Positions 8,924 to 19,115 are shown, counted from the first letter of the stretch. The stretch: 43,684 bases of DNA from Gordonia malaquae NBRC 108250 (GCF_000344135.1 NZ_BAOP01000038.1:1-43684), one strand, 5' to 3'. Notes: generated from the letters alone by a model not told the origin. Numbers and translations: made by a program.

Positions 8924-10429
8924 TCAGCGAGCCGAGCGCTCCGCCCACCAGGCCCGGAGCGCCGCTTCGGCGTCATCGTGGCTCATCGGACCGGCGTCGA
9001 GCCGCAATTCCTTGAGGTACCGCCACGCTTCGCCGACGAGGGGACCCGGAGGGAGGCCGAGGAGCTCCATGATCGCGTTGCCGTCCAGATCGGGACGGAC
9101 CCGATCGAGGTCCTCCGCCTCCTTGAGGACCGCGATGCGCAGTTCCAACTCGTCGTATGTCTCCTGGAGCTTTCGGGCACGTCGACGATTCCGGGTGGTG
9201 CAGTCCGCGCGCACCAGCTTGTGCAGTCTGTCGAGCAGTGGACCGGCGTCGGCGACGTAGCGGCGGACCGCGGAATCTGTCCACCGTCCGTCGCCGTACC
9301 CGTGGAAGCGCAGGTGCAGAAACACCAACTGCGACACCTCGTCGACGATCGCCTTCGGGTACTTGAGGGCACGCATGCGCTTGCGGACCATCTTCGCGCC
9401 GACCACTTCATGGTGGTGGAAGCTGACGCCGCCGCCGTCCTCGTGACGCCTGGTGGCAGGCTTTCCGATGTCGTGGAGGAGCGCCGCCCACCGCAGCACG
9501 AGGTCCGGGTCGCCCGTCTCCAGGTCGACAGCCTGCTTCAACACCGTCAACGAGTGCTGGTAGACGTCCTTGTGCTGGTGATGCTCGTCGATCGTCAGCT
9601 TCATTCCGGGGATCTCCGGGAGCACCCGGTCGGCGAGCCCGGACTCCACGAGCAGGTCGACTCCGTCGAGGGGGAACTCTCCGAGGATCATCTTGTCGAG
9701 TTCCACCCGGACACGTTCGACGGTGATCCGATCGATCTGTTCCGCCATCTCACGAGTCGCGTCGAGGACCCGGTCGGCGAGCGCGAATCCGAGTTGTGAC
9801 ACGAATCGAACACCGCGCAGCATGCGGAGCGGGTCGTCATTGAACGAGTTCTCGGGCGCAGACGGAGTATCGATGACACCCGCGAGCAGATCGCTCATGC
9901 CGTCGAGAGGATCGCAGAACTCCTGGGTCCCGTCCGGCAGAAGGCGCACGGCCATCGCGTTCACCCGGAAGTCACGCCGGATCAGGTCGCCGTCGAGCGT
10001 GTCGCCGAAGGTGACGATCGGGTTTCGACTCACCTGGTCGTACATATCGGATCGGAACGTGGTGATCTCGACCATGTGATCGTCGAACTGTGCGCTGACG
10101 GTCCCGAAATCGATGCCGGTGTCCCAGACCGCAGGCGCCCAGCCGCGGAGGATCTCGCTGATCACATCCGGTCTGGCGTCTGTCGTGAAGTCGAGATCGT
10201 TGCCCAGCCTCCCGAGCACCGCGTCTCGCACCGAGCCTCCGACCAGGTACAACTCGTGTCCACGGTCGGCGAACCGGGCCGCCAGCGGGGTCACGACGTC
10301 GCTCAGGGAGGAAAGGGTGACACTCGCCGCTGCAAGGAGGCGGGTACGACGTTCGGCGCGAGCGTCGTCCCTCGCGCCACCGCTCTGCGCACTGCCGGTC
10401 ATGGGATGCAAGACTACCGACCCCGACAT
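8924..10429 (-). CDS. pcnA: CCA tRNA nucleotidyltransferase
   Basis: Adds or repairs the 3'-CCA of tRNAs. The 501-residue product has the polymerase-beta-type head LYLVGGSVRDAVLGR followed by NDLDFTTDARPD, whose DxD aspartates bind metal. After RRDFRVNAM and the FNDDPLRMLRGVRF motif comes an HD-type domain with LRWAALLHDIGKP and HHHEVVGA. M. tuberculosis Rv3907c (PcnA) has the same HD extension and the same divergent NUDIX neighbour. The start is uncertain: ATG 10429 gives 501 residues and ATG 10402 gives 492; neither has a clear ribosome binding site. It is relevant that tRNA-Ala in this window has no encoded CCA. Confidence 0.95.
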   Translation of the reverse strand: MSGSVVLHPMTGSAQSGGARDDARAERRTRLLAAASVTLSSLSDVVTPLAARFADRGHELYLVGGSVRDAVLGRLGNDLDFTTDARPDVISEILRGWAPAVWDTGIDFGTVSAQFDDHMVEITTFRSDMYDQVSRNPIVTFGDTLDGDLIRRDFRVNAMAVRLLPDGTQEFCDPLDGMSDLLAGVIDTPSAPENSFNDDPLRMLRGVRFVSQLGFALADRVLDATREMAEQIDRITVERVRVELDKMILGEFPLDGVDLLVESGLADRVLPEIPGMKLTIDEHHQHKDVYQHSLTVLKQAVDLETGDPDLVLRWAALLHDIGKPATRRHEDGGGVSFHHHEVVGAKMVRKRMRALKYPKAIVDEVSQLVFLHLRFHGYGDGRWTDSAVRRYVADAGPLLDRLHKLVRADCTTRNRRRARKLQETYDELELRIAVLKEAEDLDRVRPDLDGNAIMELLGLPPGPLVGEAWRYLKELRLDAGPMSHDDAEAALRAWWAERSAR

Positions 10430-10478
10430 GCGGCTCGCGCGGTCAGCCTTCGATAGCTAACAGACGGTAACGAACGGC

Positions 10479-10484
10479 TAGCAT
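10479..10484 (+). promoter_or_regulatory. Putative -10 element (TAGCAT) of the NUDIX gene
   Basis: TAGCAT matches TANNNT and stands six bases before the GTG start at 10491, which would make the transcript leaderless. The region between the two divergent starts is only 61 bp. Confidence 0.45.
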
Positions 10485-10490
10485 CGGAGT

Positions 10491-11465
10491 GTGTCTGCCG
10501 AACCATCACTGCACCATACGGACGTCGCCTCCGACGCTCCGTCGGGCAGTGGTGCCGCAGACAAGGCGACGAGCGGCGGTCCGGATCAGCCACAGCGCAA
10601 CCGTCGCAACCGTCGCGGTCGACGCCGCCGTGGACGCCGCTCCGGCAGGCCCGCCGATGCCGCCAAGGTCGATGAGGCGACTCAGGACGACCGATCGGCT
10701 GCTGACAGCACCCCGAAACCATCCGACCTCGCTGCGCGCTCCCGACGAGGCAACTCGTCCTCGTCGAACGCCGACAAGAACTCTCCCGCGTCGATGCCGC
10801 GCACCAAACGTCGCGGTGGACGCCGCGCACCCGAACCGGAACCGTCACCCAAACTGCGGACCGTCCGGGAGACGTCGGCGGGAGGTCTGGTGCTCGCCGA
10901 CCTCGACGCGCCTTTCGACGACATGACGGCCGCACTCATCGGTCGGGTGGACCGCCGAGGCCGAACGATGTGGTCCCTGCCCAAGGGGCACATCGAGACC
11001 GGCGAGACGGCCGAGCAGACCGCCATGCGCGAGGTGGCCGAGGAGACGGGCATCTCCGGGACCATCGTCGCACCGCTGGGCAAGATCGACTACTGGTTCG
11101 TCAGTGAAGGCCGACGCATCCACAAGACCGTCCATCATTACCTTCTGCGGTTCACCGGCGGCGAACTCTCCGACGAGGACTACGAGGTGAGTGAGGTCGC
11201 GTGGGTGCCGCTCAGCGAATTGCCACGGAAGCTCACGTATTCTGACGAGCGACGTCTCGCCCGGATGGCCGAATCGGTGATCGCCGATCTCCGTAGCGAC
11301 CCCAGCCGGTTGGCGCAGTCGGAGGCCTCCTGCATCCGTACCGAACCGAACGACTATGAGAAAGCCGCAGCCGCCCGCAATCAGCGCCGAAACGAACCGC
11401 CGCCCCCGGTCAAAGCCCGGCGGCGCAGGCGGCGACCGCGGCGCCCGGCCAACGGTGACTCGTAG
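10491..11465 (+). CDS. NUDIX hydrolase (MutT4-like)
   Basis: A 324-residue protein. The central NUDIX domain, about residues 125-265, has a complete Nudix box from [11 protein letters not shown] to REVAEETGI (pattern Gx5Ex7REUxEExGU). The first ~115 residues are basic and low in complexity ([19 protein letters not shown]), and the C-terminus is again [12 protein letters not shown], suggesting nucleic-acid or ribosome contact. By position and layout it corresponds to Rv3908 (MutT4), whose family hydrolyses nucleoside diphosphate derivatives; the true substrate is unknown. The start GTG 10491 lies behind a TAGCAT box. The DUF6049 gene overlaps its last 11 bases, so the two are probably translated from one mRNA. 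Confidence 0.9.
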   Translation: MSAEPSLHHTDVASDAPSGSGAADKATSGGPDQPQRNRRNRRGRRRRGRRSGRPADAAKVDEATQDDRSAADSTPKPSDLAARSRRGNSSSSNADKNSPASMPRTKRRGGRRAPEPEPSPKLRTVRETSAGGLVLADLDAPFDDMTAALIGRVDRRGRTMWSLPKGHIETGETAEQTAMREVAEETGISGTIVAPLGKIDYWFVSEGRRIHKTVHHYLLRFTGGELSDEDYEVSEVAWVPLSELPRKLTYSDERRLARMAESVIADLRSDPSRLAQSEASCIRTEPNDYEKAAAARNQRRNEPPPPVKARRRRRRPRRPANGDS

Positions 11466-14007
11466 CCGCGCGGGGCGCGGGGCGCGGCTGACGGCATTCG
11501 CCGCCGCAGTGTTCCTGATCGTCGGATTTGTTCTGGTCACCGGCGGCGTCGGGCCTGCCGCAGCCGAACCGGACGGCGGCCCCAACACTCACTACGCGTC
11601 TGTGGCCCTCACCGAGGTGACTCCGTCGACCGTCACCGGGAGCACGGGACACACGGTCACCGTGCGCGGAAGGGTGACCAACACCTTCGACCGTCCGATC
11701 CGCGACGTGATCGTCCGACTCCAGAGAGCGTCCGCCGCCACCTCGACGGATCTGCGCACAGTGCTCGACGCCGACCCGTCCGTCTACGAGACCTCGACGT
11801 CGTTCACAGACGTCGTCAAGGAACTCGCACCGCGGCAGAGCGCCGACTTCACCGTGTCGGTGCCGCTCTCGAACGGCGGGCTTGCGATCACGAAGGCGGG
11901 CGTCTACCCGCTGTTGGTCAATGTGAACGGAACCCCGGACTACGGCGGCCAGGCGCGCATCGCCGACTCCCGCACCCTGTTGCCCGTGTTGTCGCTTCCG
12001 GCAGACCGCACCCGGGCCCAACAGTGGACGGAGCCGGGGTCGGGCACCGACGTCGATCCTCTTCTGGGACGTGACGGATCCATCGCCGCGGACGACTCGA
12101 GCCCGACGGCGTTCACGTTCCTGTGGCCGTTGGCCGCACCTCCCCAGCAGGCCGCGGGAACCCTCGGCGGAGACACCGCCGACATGCGCCTCACCAGCGA
12201 CGCCATGGCCGCTTCGCTCGAACCGGGCGGGCGACTGGGGCAGTCGTTGAAGGCGCTCGAGTCGATCGTCGGCGTCTCCGACAACGGTGACCCGAAACCG
12301 GCCGAGGCCGACGACCGCGTTCGCAGCGCCATCTGCATCGCCGTCGACCCCGACCTGCTCGTGACTGTGAAGGGGATGGCGTCGGGGTACGTCGTCACCG
12401 ACGATCCGGCAGATCCGGCTGCATCCACCCGCAGCGGCGAAGGATCGTCGACTGCGAAGGCGTGGCTTCAGCGACTGTCCAAGGTCGCGTCATCGATGTG
12501 CGTGACGGCACTCCCGTACGCGCAGGCCGGCCTCGACTCACTGCACCGGATCTCCGACGCCGCACTGTCGGACGACGCGATCGCCGGTGGATACGACACC
12601 GTCGACGATCTGCTCGGAGTCACTTCGGTCCGCGGACTCACCGTGCCCGCGGTAGGTACGCTCACCGACCGAGGCCGCACCTTTCTGAACGGACGTGAGG
12701 GCTCAGGCGCGGCCGCAGTGGTCTCGACGTCCGTCGACCCCGGCCAGAGCGATCGCACCGGCTCATCGATCATCGGCCGATACCGTTCCGACGGATTCGC
12801 TCTCCAGACCTACGACGCCGGTGTCAGCAGTGCGCTCGGAGCCGTCGGCGCCCACGCGAGCGTGCCGTCGTACATTCCGGCGTGGCAGCGGGTCGACACG
12901 TCCGGCGAGTCGGACGTGTCGCGCAGGCAGACGGCCGCCGCTTCGCTCGCCCTGCCCATGCTCGACGTCCCGACCCGCACCGAAGGTGAGGGCCCGCCCG
13001 AGATCACCGAGGTGACAGGTCGCAGCGCGTTCACCGTGCCACCCGTGTACTGGTCGCCGACACCGGCCGACGCACGCGCCATCCTCGACACCGCCGGCCT
13101 GATGGTCGCCTCCGGGACAGCGAACCCGGTCCCGCTGAAGGACGTCGTGGCTGGACTGGCCGAGGCGAACTCGCGTGCCGATCTGGTCGTCCCCGGCGAT
13201 GTTCCGCAGCTCGCTGCCAGCGGCTACCCGCTGTCGTCGAAAGACCTGACGACGGTACAGCGCGACCTCCGCCTCATCGGGCAGCTGGAGGACTCGTTCG
13301 CCACCGGTCACGATCTGCCGTTCACTCCCGACGAGTACCTCGATCCGCTTCGGCGCGATCTCCTGCGCGCGGTGTCCACTCCGGCGAGCACGGATCTCAC
13401 CGTCTACCGAGTCGAACGGCCCCGACGCCTCACCGCGGTCGGCCTCACCCTCAGCCACATCAAACAGTCGGTGTCCCTGCTCGATCCGAGCGGGCGGTAC
13501 ACGCTCGCCTCCGAACGCAGTCCACTGCTGCTGGTGGTCCGCAACGACCTCGCACTGCCGATCAAGGTGCGCCTGGACATCACGGCACCGGACGAAATCA
13601 GCGTCGGCGACGTGGGTGTGGTCGAGATCCCGGCCCAGGGCACCCGGCAGTTGCAGCTGCCGACCCACGCGTCCAGCTCTCAGCCTGCGACTGTCCGGAT
13701 CGCACTCGTCACCAGCAACGACGTTCCGCTGAGCACTCCGGTCGACTTGTCCATCTACGCGAACGCCTACGGCAAGCCGCTGTTCTACATCACGATCGCG
13801 GCCGGCGTCATCCTGATCCTGCTGACTGCGCGGCGCCTGTGGCACCGGTTCCGCGGCGAGCCCGACCCGGCCGATGAGGATCGGCCCGAACCCGACGAGC
13901 ACGAACGTGAACTCGCCTCCGCCGGCTACCAGCAGCGTCTGGCCGCCGAGCGTGTCGTGACCGACACCCCGGAGCGCGAGAACCCCGACCCCGGAGAGCG
14001 TGCATGA
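11455..14007 (+). CDS. DUF6049 family exported membrane protein (Rv3909-like)
   Basis: An 850-residue protein. With the GTG start at 11455 it begins [20 protein letters not shown] followed by a hydrophobic stretch and an AAAEP site, a plausible signal peptide. A large extracellular part follows, opening with an Ig/fibronectin-like segment ([16 protein letters not shown]). Near the C-terminus a single membrane helix, [20 protein letters not shown], precedes a charged cytosolic tail of about 60 residues rich in Glu/Asp. Rv3909, its positional counterpart, lies next to murJ; no enzymatic role is known and I assign none, but the coupling with murJ suggests work in cell-wall assembly. An upstream ATG at 11356 is possible but would put 33 extra residues before the signal peptide. 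The stop overlaps the murJ start (ATGA). Confidence 0.85.
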   Translation: MTRSRAGRGARLTAFAAAVFLIVGFVLVTGGVGPAAAEPDGGPNTHYASVALTEVTPSTVTGSTGHTVTVRGRVTNTFDRPIRDVIVRLQRASAATSTDLRTVLDADPSVYETSTSFTDVVKELAPRQSADFTVSVPLSNGGLAITKAGVYPLLVNVNGTPDYGGQARIADSRTLLPVLSLPADRTRAQQWTEPGSGTDVDPLLGRDGSIAADDSSPTAFTFLWPLAAPPQQAAGTLGGDTADMRLTSDAMAASLEPGGRLGQSLKALESIVGVSDNGDPKPAEADDRVRSAICIAVDPDLLVTVKGMASGYVVTDDPADPAASTRSGEGSSTAKAWLQRLSKVASSMCVTALPYAQAGLDSLHRISDAALSDDAIAGGYDTVDDLLGVTSVRGLTVPAVGTLTDRGRTFLNGREGSGAAAVVSTSVDPGQSDRTGSSIIGRYRSDGFALQTYDAGVSSALGAVGAHASVPSYIPAWQRVDTSGESDVSRRQTAAASLALPMLDVPTRTEGEGPPEITEVTGRSAFTVPPVYWSPTPADARAILDTAGLMVASGTANPVPLKDVVAGLAEANSRADLVVPGDVPQLAASGYPLSSKDLTTVQRDLRLIGQLEDSFATGHDLPFTPDEYLDPLRRDLLRAVSTPASTDLTVYRVERPRRLTAVGLTLSHIKQSVSLLDPSGRYTLASERSPLLLVVRNDLALPIKVRLDITAPDEISVGDVGVVEIPAQGTRQLQLPTHASSSQPATVRIALVTSNDVPLSTPVDLSIYANAYGKPLFYITIAAGVILILLTARRLWHRFRGEPDPADEDRPEPDEHERELASAGYQQRLAAERVVTDTPERENPDPGERA

Positions 14008-17000
14008 CGACCGAGCAGAAGCAAGCAGTCGACACCCCGTCCGACGAGAGCGTGATGCGGACCGGTGGGTCCATCGCGATCGCCACCCTGACGAGCCGCA
14101 TCACCGGGTTCGTCCGCACGGTCCTCGTGCTGGCGATGCTCGGACCGGCGATCTCGTCGGCGTTCCAAGCCGCCTACGTCCTGCCGAACATGATCGCCGA
14201 AGTCGTGCTCGGCGCAGTGCTGACCGCCATCGTGATTCCCGTGCTGGTGCGCGCCGAGGCTGAGGACGACGACGGAGGCGTCGGGTTCATCAACCGCATC
14301 TTCACACTCACGCTCGTCGTGCTCGGTGCGGCGACACTCATCGCGCTCATCGCCGCACCGCTTCTCACCATGTTGAATGTGGGTGACGACGGCAAGGTCG
14401 ATCGGTCCCTGACCACTGCACTCGCATATCTGCTGCTCCCGGAGATCCTGTTCTACGGCCTCTCTGCCCTGTTCATCGCGATCCTGAACATGAAGGGGAT
14501 GTTCAAGCCCGGTGCGTGGGCACCGGTTCTGAACAACATCGTCCAGATCACGACGCTGGTTCTGTTCAAGCTGATGCCGGGCGAGCTCACCCTCAACCCG
14601 GCGCGGATGTCGGATCCCAAGCTGATCGTCCTGGGTGTCGGCACCACGCTCGGCGTTGTGATCCAGGCGGGCATTCTCCTGCCTTATCTGCGCAAGGCGG
14701 GCGTGAAGCTGAGCCTCAAGTGGGGCTTGGACGATCGTCTTCGCCGGTTCGGCAACATGGCGGTCGCGATCATCGGTTACGTCCTCGTGCTGCAGGTCGG
14801 CCTGGTGATCACCTACCGCATCGCGGCGCATGCATCCGATTCCGGCATCTCCGTCTACGCCACCCACTGGCAGCTCCTGCAGCTGCCGTACGGCGTGCTC
14901 GGCGTGACGATCCTGACTGCGATCATGCCTCGACTGTCCCGGAACGCCGCCGCCGACGACACCGCTGCTGTCGTCGACGACATGTCCCTCGCGACTCGAC
15001 TCACGATGATCTCGCTGGTACCGGTCGTCGCGTTCATGACGTTCTTCGGGCCTGCCATCGGCATCGCGGTCTTCAACTTCGGGGAGTTCAACGCGCACAC
15101 GGCGTCGCAACTGGGCTCGGTGCTCGCCTGGGGCGCCTTCACTCTCATCCCGTACGCGATGACCCTCGTACAGCTGCGAGTCTTCTACGCCCGTGAGGAC
15201 GCCTGGACTCCCACCGCGATGGTCCTCGGCATCACCGTCGTCAAGGTCGCGGCGTCGTACCTCGGCCCGGTCCTCTTCGACGATCCGGAACTCGTCGTCC
15301 GGTGGTTGTCCCTCTCCAACGGCCTCGGGTACCTGGTCGGCGCGATTGTCGGCCACCTTCTGCTCAAGCGCACCCTCGGCGGGGCGGTGATGACCGATGT
15401 GGCGCGCTCGTCGCTGATCACGTTGGGGGTCTCCGTCGTGACCGCCGGAGCAGTGTGGGGGATCGCCGAAGTCACCGGCCTGCATCGCATGTCCACCGAG
15501 GCCGGCAAGATCGGGTCGGTCGCGTATCTCGCGATCACCGCGATCGTGGTGCTCGGTGTGGTCTATCTGATGTTGACGGCGCTCAAACTGCCCGACATGG
15601 TCGCGATCAGCAACACGGTGATGCGTCTGGTGGGCCGCTTCATCCCGAAGCTGGCACCTGCCCCCGAGCCGGAGGCGGATCGCGATTCGCACACGATGAC
15701 GGTCCAGTTCCCGCGGATCTCGTCGGACGAATCATTCCCGTACGCTGGGCAAGTAGATGTCCGACGCCGCTTCGACCGTGGCACGGCCACGTGGCAGGAG
15801 TACTCCGCGTACTCCGGCGGGGCCGCGGGCGAGACGACCGTCATCCCTGTCATCCGTCCCGGACGTCCGGCGCGCCCGCCGATGCGCCCGGCCGCTGGGC
15901 CGACGCAGCCTCAACGCCCGCAAGGAGTTCAACCGATGTCCGCATCCGACTCGGACGACGACCGTCGTCCGTCGACGGAGCCGACACGGGCGATGATTCC
16001 GAAAGCCGATGTGCCCGCCCAACCGCGCGGGCCGAAGTTGGTGCCCGGTGCCGCCGTCGCGGGTGGACGTTACCGACTGCTCGAGCCGCAGGGCGGCACT
16101 CGCGGTCTGGCGTTCTGGCGCGCGAAGGACACCGGACTGGACCGCGAGGTCGGTCTGACGTTTGTCGATCCGCTGCAACAGGCTCCGCCGATCAATCCAG
16201 GCGATCGCGATCCGCAGGACGAGGGTCCACAGGCCATCCTTCACCGCACGCGGCGTCTCGGGCAGTTGCACACCGCGGGCGTGGCGCGCGTCCTCGACGT
16301 GGTGCGGAGCGCGTCCGGCGGCATCGTCGTCACCGAGTGGGTGAACGGCTCCACACTGGCCGAGGTCGCCGCGACCGCGCCGTCGGCCACGGGTGCCGCA
16401 CGTGCAGTTCGGGCGCTCGCCGCAGGCGCCGAGGCCGCTCATCGTGCGGGCGCGGTGCTGTCCATCGACCACCCCGACCGCATTCGCATCAGCTCCGACG
16501 GCGACGCGGTGTTGGCGTTCCCCGCGATTCTGGCCGATGACGACAGGTCGTCTGACGTGCGTGGACTCGGCGCGGTCCTGTACGCGCTCCTACTGAACCG
16601 CTGGACGCTCGACGGCGAGACAGGCAAGGAACTGACGACCGCCGCCATCGCACGCGGCCTCGTCGGCGGCATGCGCCTCGCTGACCCCGATCCGCGGAAT
16701 CCCGGGCAGCCGATAGCGCCGATGCAGGCTCGCCAGGAGATCCCGTTCGAGATCTCGGCGGTCGCTTCGCGTGCTCTCGAAGGCGACCGAGGCATCCGAA
16801 CTGCCGCCACCGTGCAGCACGTTCTCGACCAGGCGACGGTCGTCGATCTGCAGACCGACATGCTGCCGCGAGTCGAGACGCGCATGCCTCCGGTGTCTGT
16901 CGCACCGATCAGCCGGACACGCAAGGAACGGTTGATGGGCGAAGGGCAGGCGGGAAAGCGGAACGTCGCACTGCTCGCGGGCGGCGCCTTGTTCATCCTG

Positions 17001-17561
17001 TTCGTCATCGTGGCGGTCATCGTCGCCGCAACCAACATGTTCGCCTCGCCCGACGACGAGAACGACCTCGACTCGTTCCTGCCGAACTCGTCGTCGAGTG
17101 CGTCGCAGACGCCCGGCACAGACGGCGGATCACCGTTGTCTGTCGCTACCGTCACTCTGCTGGATGTGTCGGATCAGGACCCGGACTCGTCGAGCAACAT
17201 CACGAACGTGCTCACCGGTGCATCGCCGGCGTGGAAGACCGACAACTATCGCGGTGCCCAGTTCGCCGGCCTCAAAGACGGCCTCGGTCTGATGTTCCGG
17301 CTGAAGGCCCCGGGACCGGTCAAGTCCGTCACCATCGAGACGACGACGCCCGGCTTCAGTGTCGAGCTGCGCACGGCATCCCGCAGGCCCTCATCACTCG
17401 ACGCGACGACCGAGGTCGGGAGCGGAACGGTCGACGCCAAGAAGGTGACGTTGAAGGTCGGGTCCCCGTCGAGCTCCGGTTACTTCATCGTGTGGTTGAC
17501 GTCGCTCCCGGAGAACGGCAGCGGGTATCAGGCAGTCATCAACCGCGTCACCCTGCGCTGA
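14004..17561 (+). CDS. murJ: Lipid II flippase MurJ fused to a pseudokinase and extracellular domain
   Basis: Translocates lipid II across the inner membrane. The 1185-residue protein has three parts. Residues ~17-560 form the MVF/MurJ membrane domain with about 14 helices, starting with the SIAIATLTSRITGFVRTVL motif. Residues ~680-940 are a protein-kinase-like fold (GRYRLLEPQGGTRGLAFWRAKD) that lacks the catalytic HRD and DFG motifs, i.e. a pseudokinase. A helix at about 987-1010 leads to an extracellular C-terminal domain of about 150 residues with the SVTIETTTPGFSVELRTAS pattern. Length and layout match M. tuberculosis Rv3910 (MviN), where PknB phosphorylates the pseudokinase and FhaA binds it; that regulation is inferred here. 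A 4-bp overlap with the DUF6049 gene implies translational coupling. Confidence 0.95.
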   Translation: MTTEQKQAVDTPSDESVMRTGGSIAIATLTSRITGFVRTVLVLAMLGPAISSAFQAAYVLPNMIAEVVLGAVLTAIVIPVLVRAEAEDDDGGVGFINRIFTLTLVVLGAATLIALIAAPLLTMLNVGDDGKVDRSLTTALAYLLLPEILFYGLSALFIAILNMKGMFKPGAWAPVLNNIVQITTLVLFKLMPGELTLNPARMSDPKLIVLGVGTTLGVVIQAGILLPYLRKAGVKLSLKWGLDDRLRRFGNMAVAIIGYVLVLQVGLVITYRIAAHASDSGISVYATHWQLLQLPYGVLGVTILTAIMPRLSRNAAADDTAAVVDDMSLATRLTMISLVPVVAFMTFFGPAIGIAVFNFGEFNAHTASQLGSVLAWGAFTLIPYAMTLVQLRVFYAREDAWTPTAMVLGITVVKVAASYLGPVLFDDPELVVRWLSLSNGLGYLVGAIVGHLLLKRTLGGAVMTDVARSSLITLGVSVVTAGAVWGIAEVTGLHRMSTEAGKIGSVAYLAITAIVVLGVVYLMLTALKLPDMVAISNTVMRLVGRFIPKLAPAPEPEADRDSHTMTVQFPRISSDESFPYAGQVDVRRRFDRGTATWQEYSAYSGGAAGETTVIPVIRPGRPARPPMRPAAGPTQPQRPQGVQPMSASDSDDDRRPSTEPTRAMIPKADVPAQPRGPKLVPGAAVAGGRYRLLEPQGGTRGLAFWRAKDTGLDREVGLTFVDPLQQAPPINPGDRDPQDEGPQAILHRTRRLGQLHTAGVARVLDVVRSASGGIVVTEWVNGSTLAEVAATAPSATGAARAVRALAAGAEAAHRAGAVLSIDHPDRIRISSDGDAVLAFPAILADDDRSSDVRGLGAVLYALLLNRWTLDGETGKELTTAAIARGLVGGMRLADPDPRNPGQPIAPMQARQEIPFEISAVASRALEGDRGIRTAATVQHVLDQATVVDLQTDMLPRVETRMPPVSVAPISRTRKERLMGEGQAGKRNVALLAGGALFILFVIVAVIVAATNMFASPDDENDLDSFLPNSSSSASQTPGTDGGSPLSVATVTLLDVSDQDPDSSSNITNVLTGASPAWKTDNYRGAQFAGLKDGLGLMFRLKAPGPVKSVTIETTTPGFSVELRTASRRPSSLDATTEVGSGTVDAKKVTLKVGSPSSSGYFIVWLTSLPENGSGYQAVINRVTLR

Positions 17562-17563
17562 CG

Positions 17564-18169
17564 ATGGACGACGGCGCGGTTCTCTGCGACGACGGGCTGC
17601 TCCGCACCCCGTGGGGCGCAGTGCCCGGCATGATGCGCGAGTACTACGACACCGAGTGGGGCCTCCCGGTGGTCGGGGAGAACGCCTACTTCGAGCGGCT
17701 GTCGCTGGAGGGATTTCAGGCAGGACTGTCATGGGCGACGATCCTCCGCAAACGTCCCGCGTTCCGCGAAGTGTTTGCCGACTTCGACGTCGACACGGTC
17801 GCAGCCTTCGGGCCCGACGTCGTCGACTCGCTGCTGTCGGATGCTCGGATCGTCCGCAATCGGGCCAAGATCGAAGCCACCATCGGTAACGCGCAGGCCA
17901 CCGTCGGCTTGCGCGACGAGGGAGGGCTCGAAGCCTTCCTGTGGTCGTTCAAACCCGCGCAGACACCGTGCCCCGTTCGGATGAGTGAGGTCCCAACGAC
18001 GTCCAACGAATCAGTGAGAATGTCGAAAGCTTTGCGCAAGAAGGGGTTTCGGTTCGTCGGTCCGACAACCATGTACGCACTGATGGAAGCTGTCGGCATT
18101 GTCGACACACATCTCGTCGACTCGCACCGCCGAGGCGCGTCCGGGGTCTGGCCCGTGCCGGCTTCCTGA
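17564..18169 (+). CDS. DNA-3-methyladenine glycosylase I, divergent zinc site
   Basis: A 201-residue Tag-family protein that would excise 3-methyladenine from DNA. Family blocks are clear: EYYDTEWGLPVV, FERLSLEGFQAGLSWATILRKR, RNRAKIEATIGNAQA, and KALRKKGFRFVGPTTMYALM. Base-binding residues equivalent to E. coli Tyr16, Glu38 and Trp46 are kept (Tyr27, Glu49, Trp57). Two of the four zinc ligands seem replaced: the E. coli His17 equivalent is Tyr28, and the Cys179 equivalent is Ser187 in THLVDSHRR, while Cys8 and His183 remain. ATG 17564 is two bases after the murJ stop, so it may be carried on that mRNA. It is not part of the M. tuberculosis order at this spot and converges on the desaturase-like gene 7 bp away. 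Confidence 0.9.
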   Translation: MDDGAVLCDDGLLRTPWGAVPGMMREYYDTEWGLPVVGENAYFERLSLEGFQAGLSWATILRKRPAFREVFADFDVDTVAAFGPDVVDSLLSDARIVRNRAKIEATIGNAQATVGLRDEGGLEAFLWSFKPAQTPCPVRMSEVPTTSNESVRMSKALRKKGFRFVGPTTMYALMEAVGIVDTHLVDSHRRGASGVWPVPAS

Positions 18170-18176
18170 GCCGAGA

Positions 18177-19058
18177 CTAGGACGACGTCGCCGTCGGCAC
18201 CCATCCCGGTGGTCCGAGGACGTATCCGAGCTTGTCGCGCAGGGTCGGGGCCGACCGGACGTCGCGCGCGATCGCGGCGTATTCGTAGGTCTGCAGAGTC
18301 CAGACGTTGTAGGTGTCGACCGGCTTGGTGAGTCCGTAGTGGGGACGGTGGAGTTCCGGTTGGAACGATCCGAACCACCGATCGAAGATGATGAACACCC
18401 CTCCGTAGTTGCGGTCGAGGTACTCGGCGTCGCTGCCGTGATGCACGCGGTGGTGCGACGGTGTGTTCATGACGTACTCGAACGGCCGCCACATGCGATC
18501 GATGTGCTCGGTGTGCACCCAGAACTGGTAGATCAGGTTCACCGCGTACGTCCCGAACACCACCGCGGGCGGAATGCCGAGCGCGGGGAGCGGAAGCCAG
18601 ATGATCAGGCTCATCGTCGGATTCCACTTCTGCCGCAGTGCGGTCGCGAAGTTGTAGTACTCACTGGAGTGATGCGCCTGGTGCGTCGCCCAGACCAGGC
18701 GCACCCGATGTGCGATCCGATGCTGCCAGTAGTAGAGGAAGTCGACGGCGACGAACCCGATCACCCACGTGTACCAACCCGTGATCGGCAGCTGCCACGG
18801 TGCGACGTAGGCGAACAGCGCCGTGTAGACGGCCAACGCGACGATCTTGCCGAGAGCCGATGTGCCTATCGACACCAGACCCATCACCAGGGATGCCTTG
18901 GTGTCCGCTGCCGCGTACGCTCCCTTGCCGGGCCTGCCGTCGTCGTCGACGTCGGACAGTTTGGCGGCTGCTAACAACTCGAGGCCCAGCATCAGCGCGA
19001 AGAACGGGATCGCGAGCACTGTCGGTTCGCGCATCGCCTCGGGCAGGGAACTCCACAT
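18177..19058 (-). CDS. Sterol desaturase / fatty acid hydroxylase superfamily protein
   Basis: A 293-residue membrane di-iron oxygenase-like protein. Hydrophobic segments occur at about residues 12-32, 58-88 and 90-110, and two more lie mid-protein. The histidine clusters expected of the superfamily are present: HRIAH (~113-117), HQAHH (~126-130) and HHRVHH (~203-208), with additional histidines in FWVHTEHI. Such enzymes hydroxylate or desaturate lipids using O2; the substrate is unknown. The ATG at 19058 has no ribosome binding site but lies seven bases from a TATCGT box, so the mRNA may be leaderless. It is divergent from a TetR regulator, and its start codon lies inside a TCCAC-N4-GTGGA palindrome, so control by that TetR protein is likely. 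Confidence 0.9.
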   Translation of the reverse strand: MWSSLPEAMREPTVLAIPFFALMLGLELLAAAKLSDVDDDGRPGKGAYAAADTKASLVMGLVSIGTSALGKIVALAVYTALFAYVAPWQLPITGWYTWVIGFVAVDFLYYWQHRIAHRVRLVWATHQAHHSSEYYNFATALRQKWNPTMSLIIWLPLPALGIPPAVVFGTYAVNLIYQFWVHTEHIDRMWRPFEYVMNTPSHHRVHHGSDAEYLDRNYGGVFIIFDRWFGSFQPELHRPHYGLTKPVDTYNVWTLQTYEYAAIARDVRSAPTLRDKLGYVLGPPGWVPTATSS

Positions 19059-19101
19059 TTGTGGAACGATAACGAGTCAGTTCTGCCCGGTCCACTGTGG
19101 A
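19052..19101. promoter_or_regulatory. Divergent promoter region with two TCCAC/GTGGA palindromes, putative TetR operators
   Basis: Palindrome 1 is TCCACATTTGTGGA at 19052-19065, over the start of the desaturase-like gene. Palindrome 2 is TCCACTGTGGA at 19091-19101, just before the TATGAT box (19103-19108) of the tetR gene. On the minus strand TATCGT (19071-19066) is the likely -10. Both half-sites are identical; only the spacer differs (4 versus 1 base). Binding by the adjacent TetR protein is inferred. Confidence 0.6.
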
Positions 19102-19115
19102 ATATGATTGGCACG

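Noticed and set aside
13926..15692. 588-codon minus-strand frame across murJ
   Set aside because: Asp/His/Arg-rich antisense shadow of murJ.
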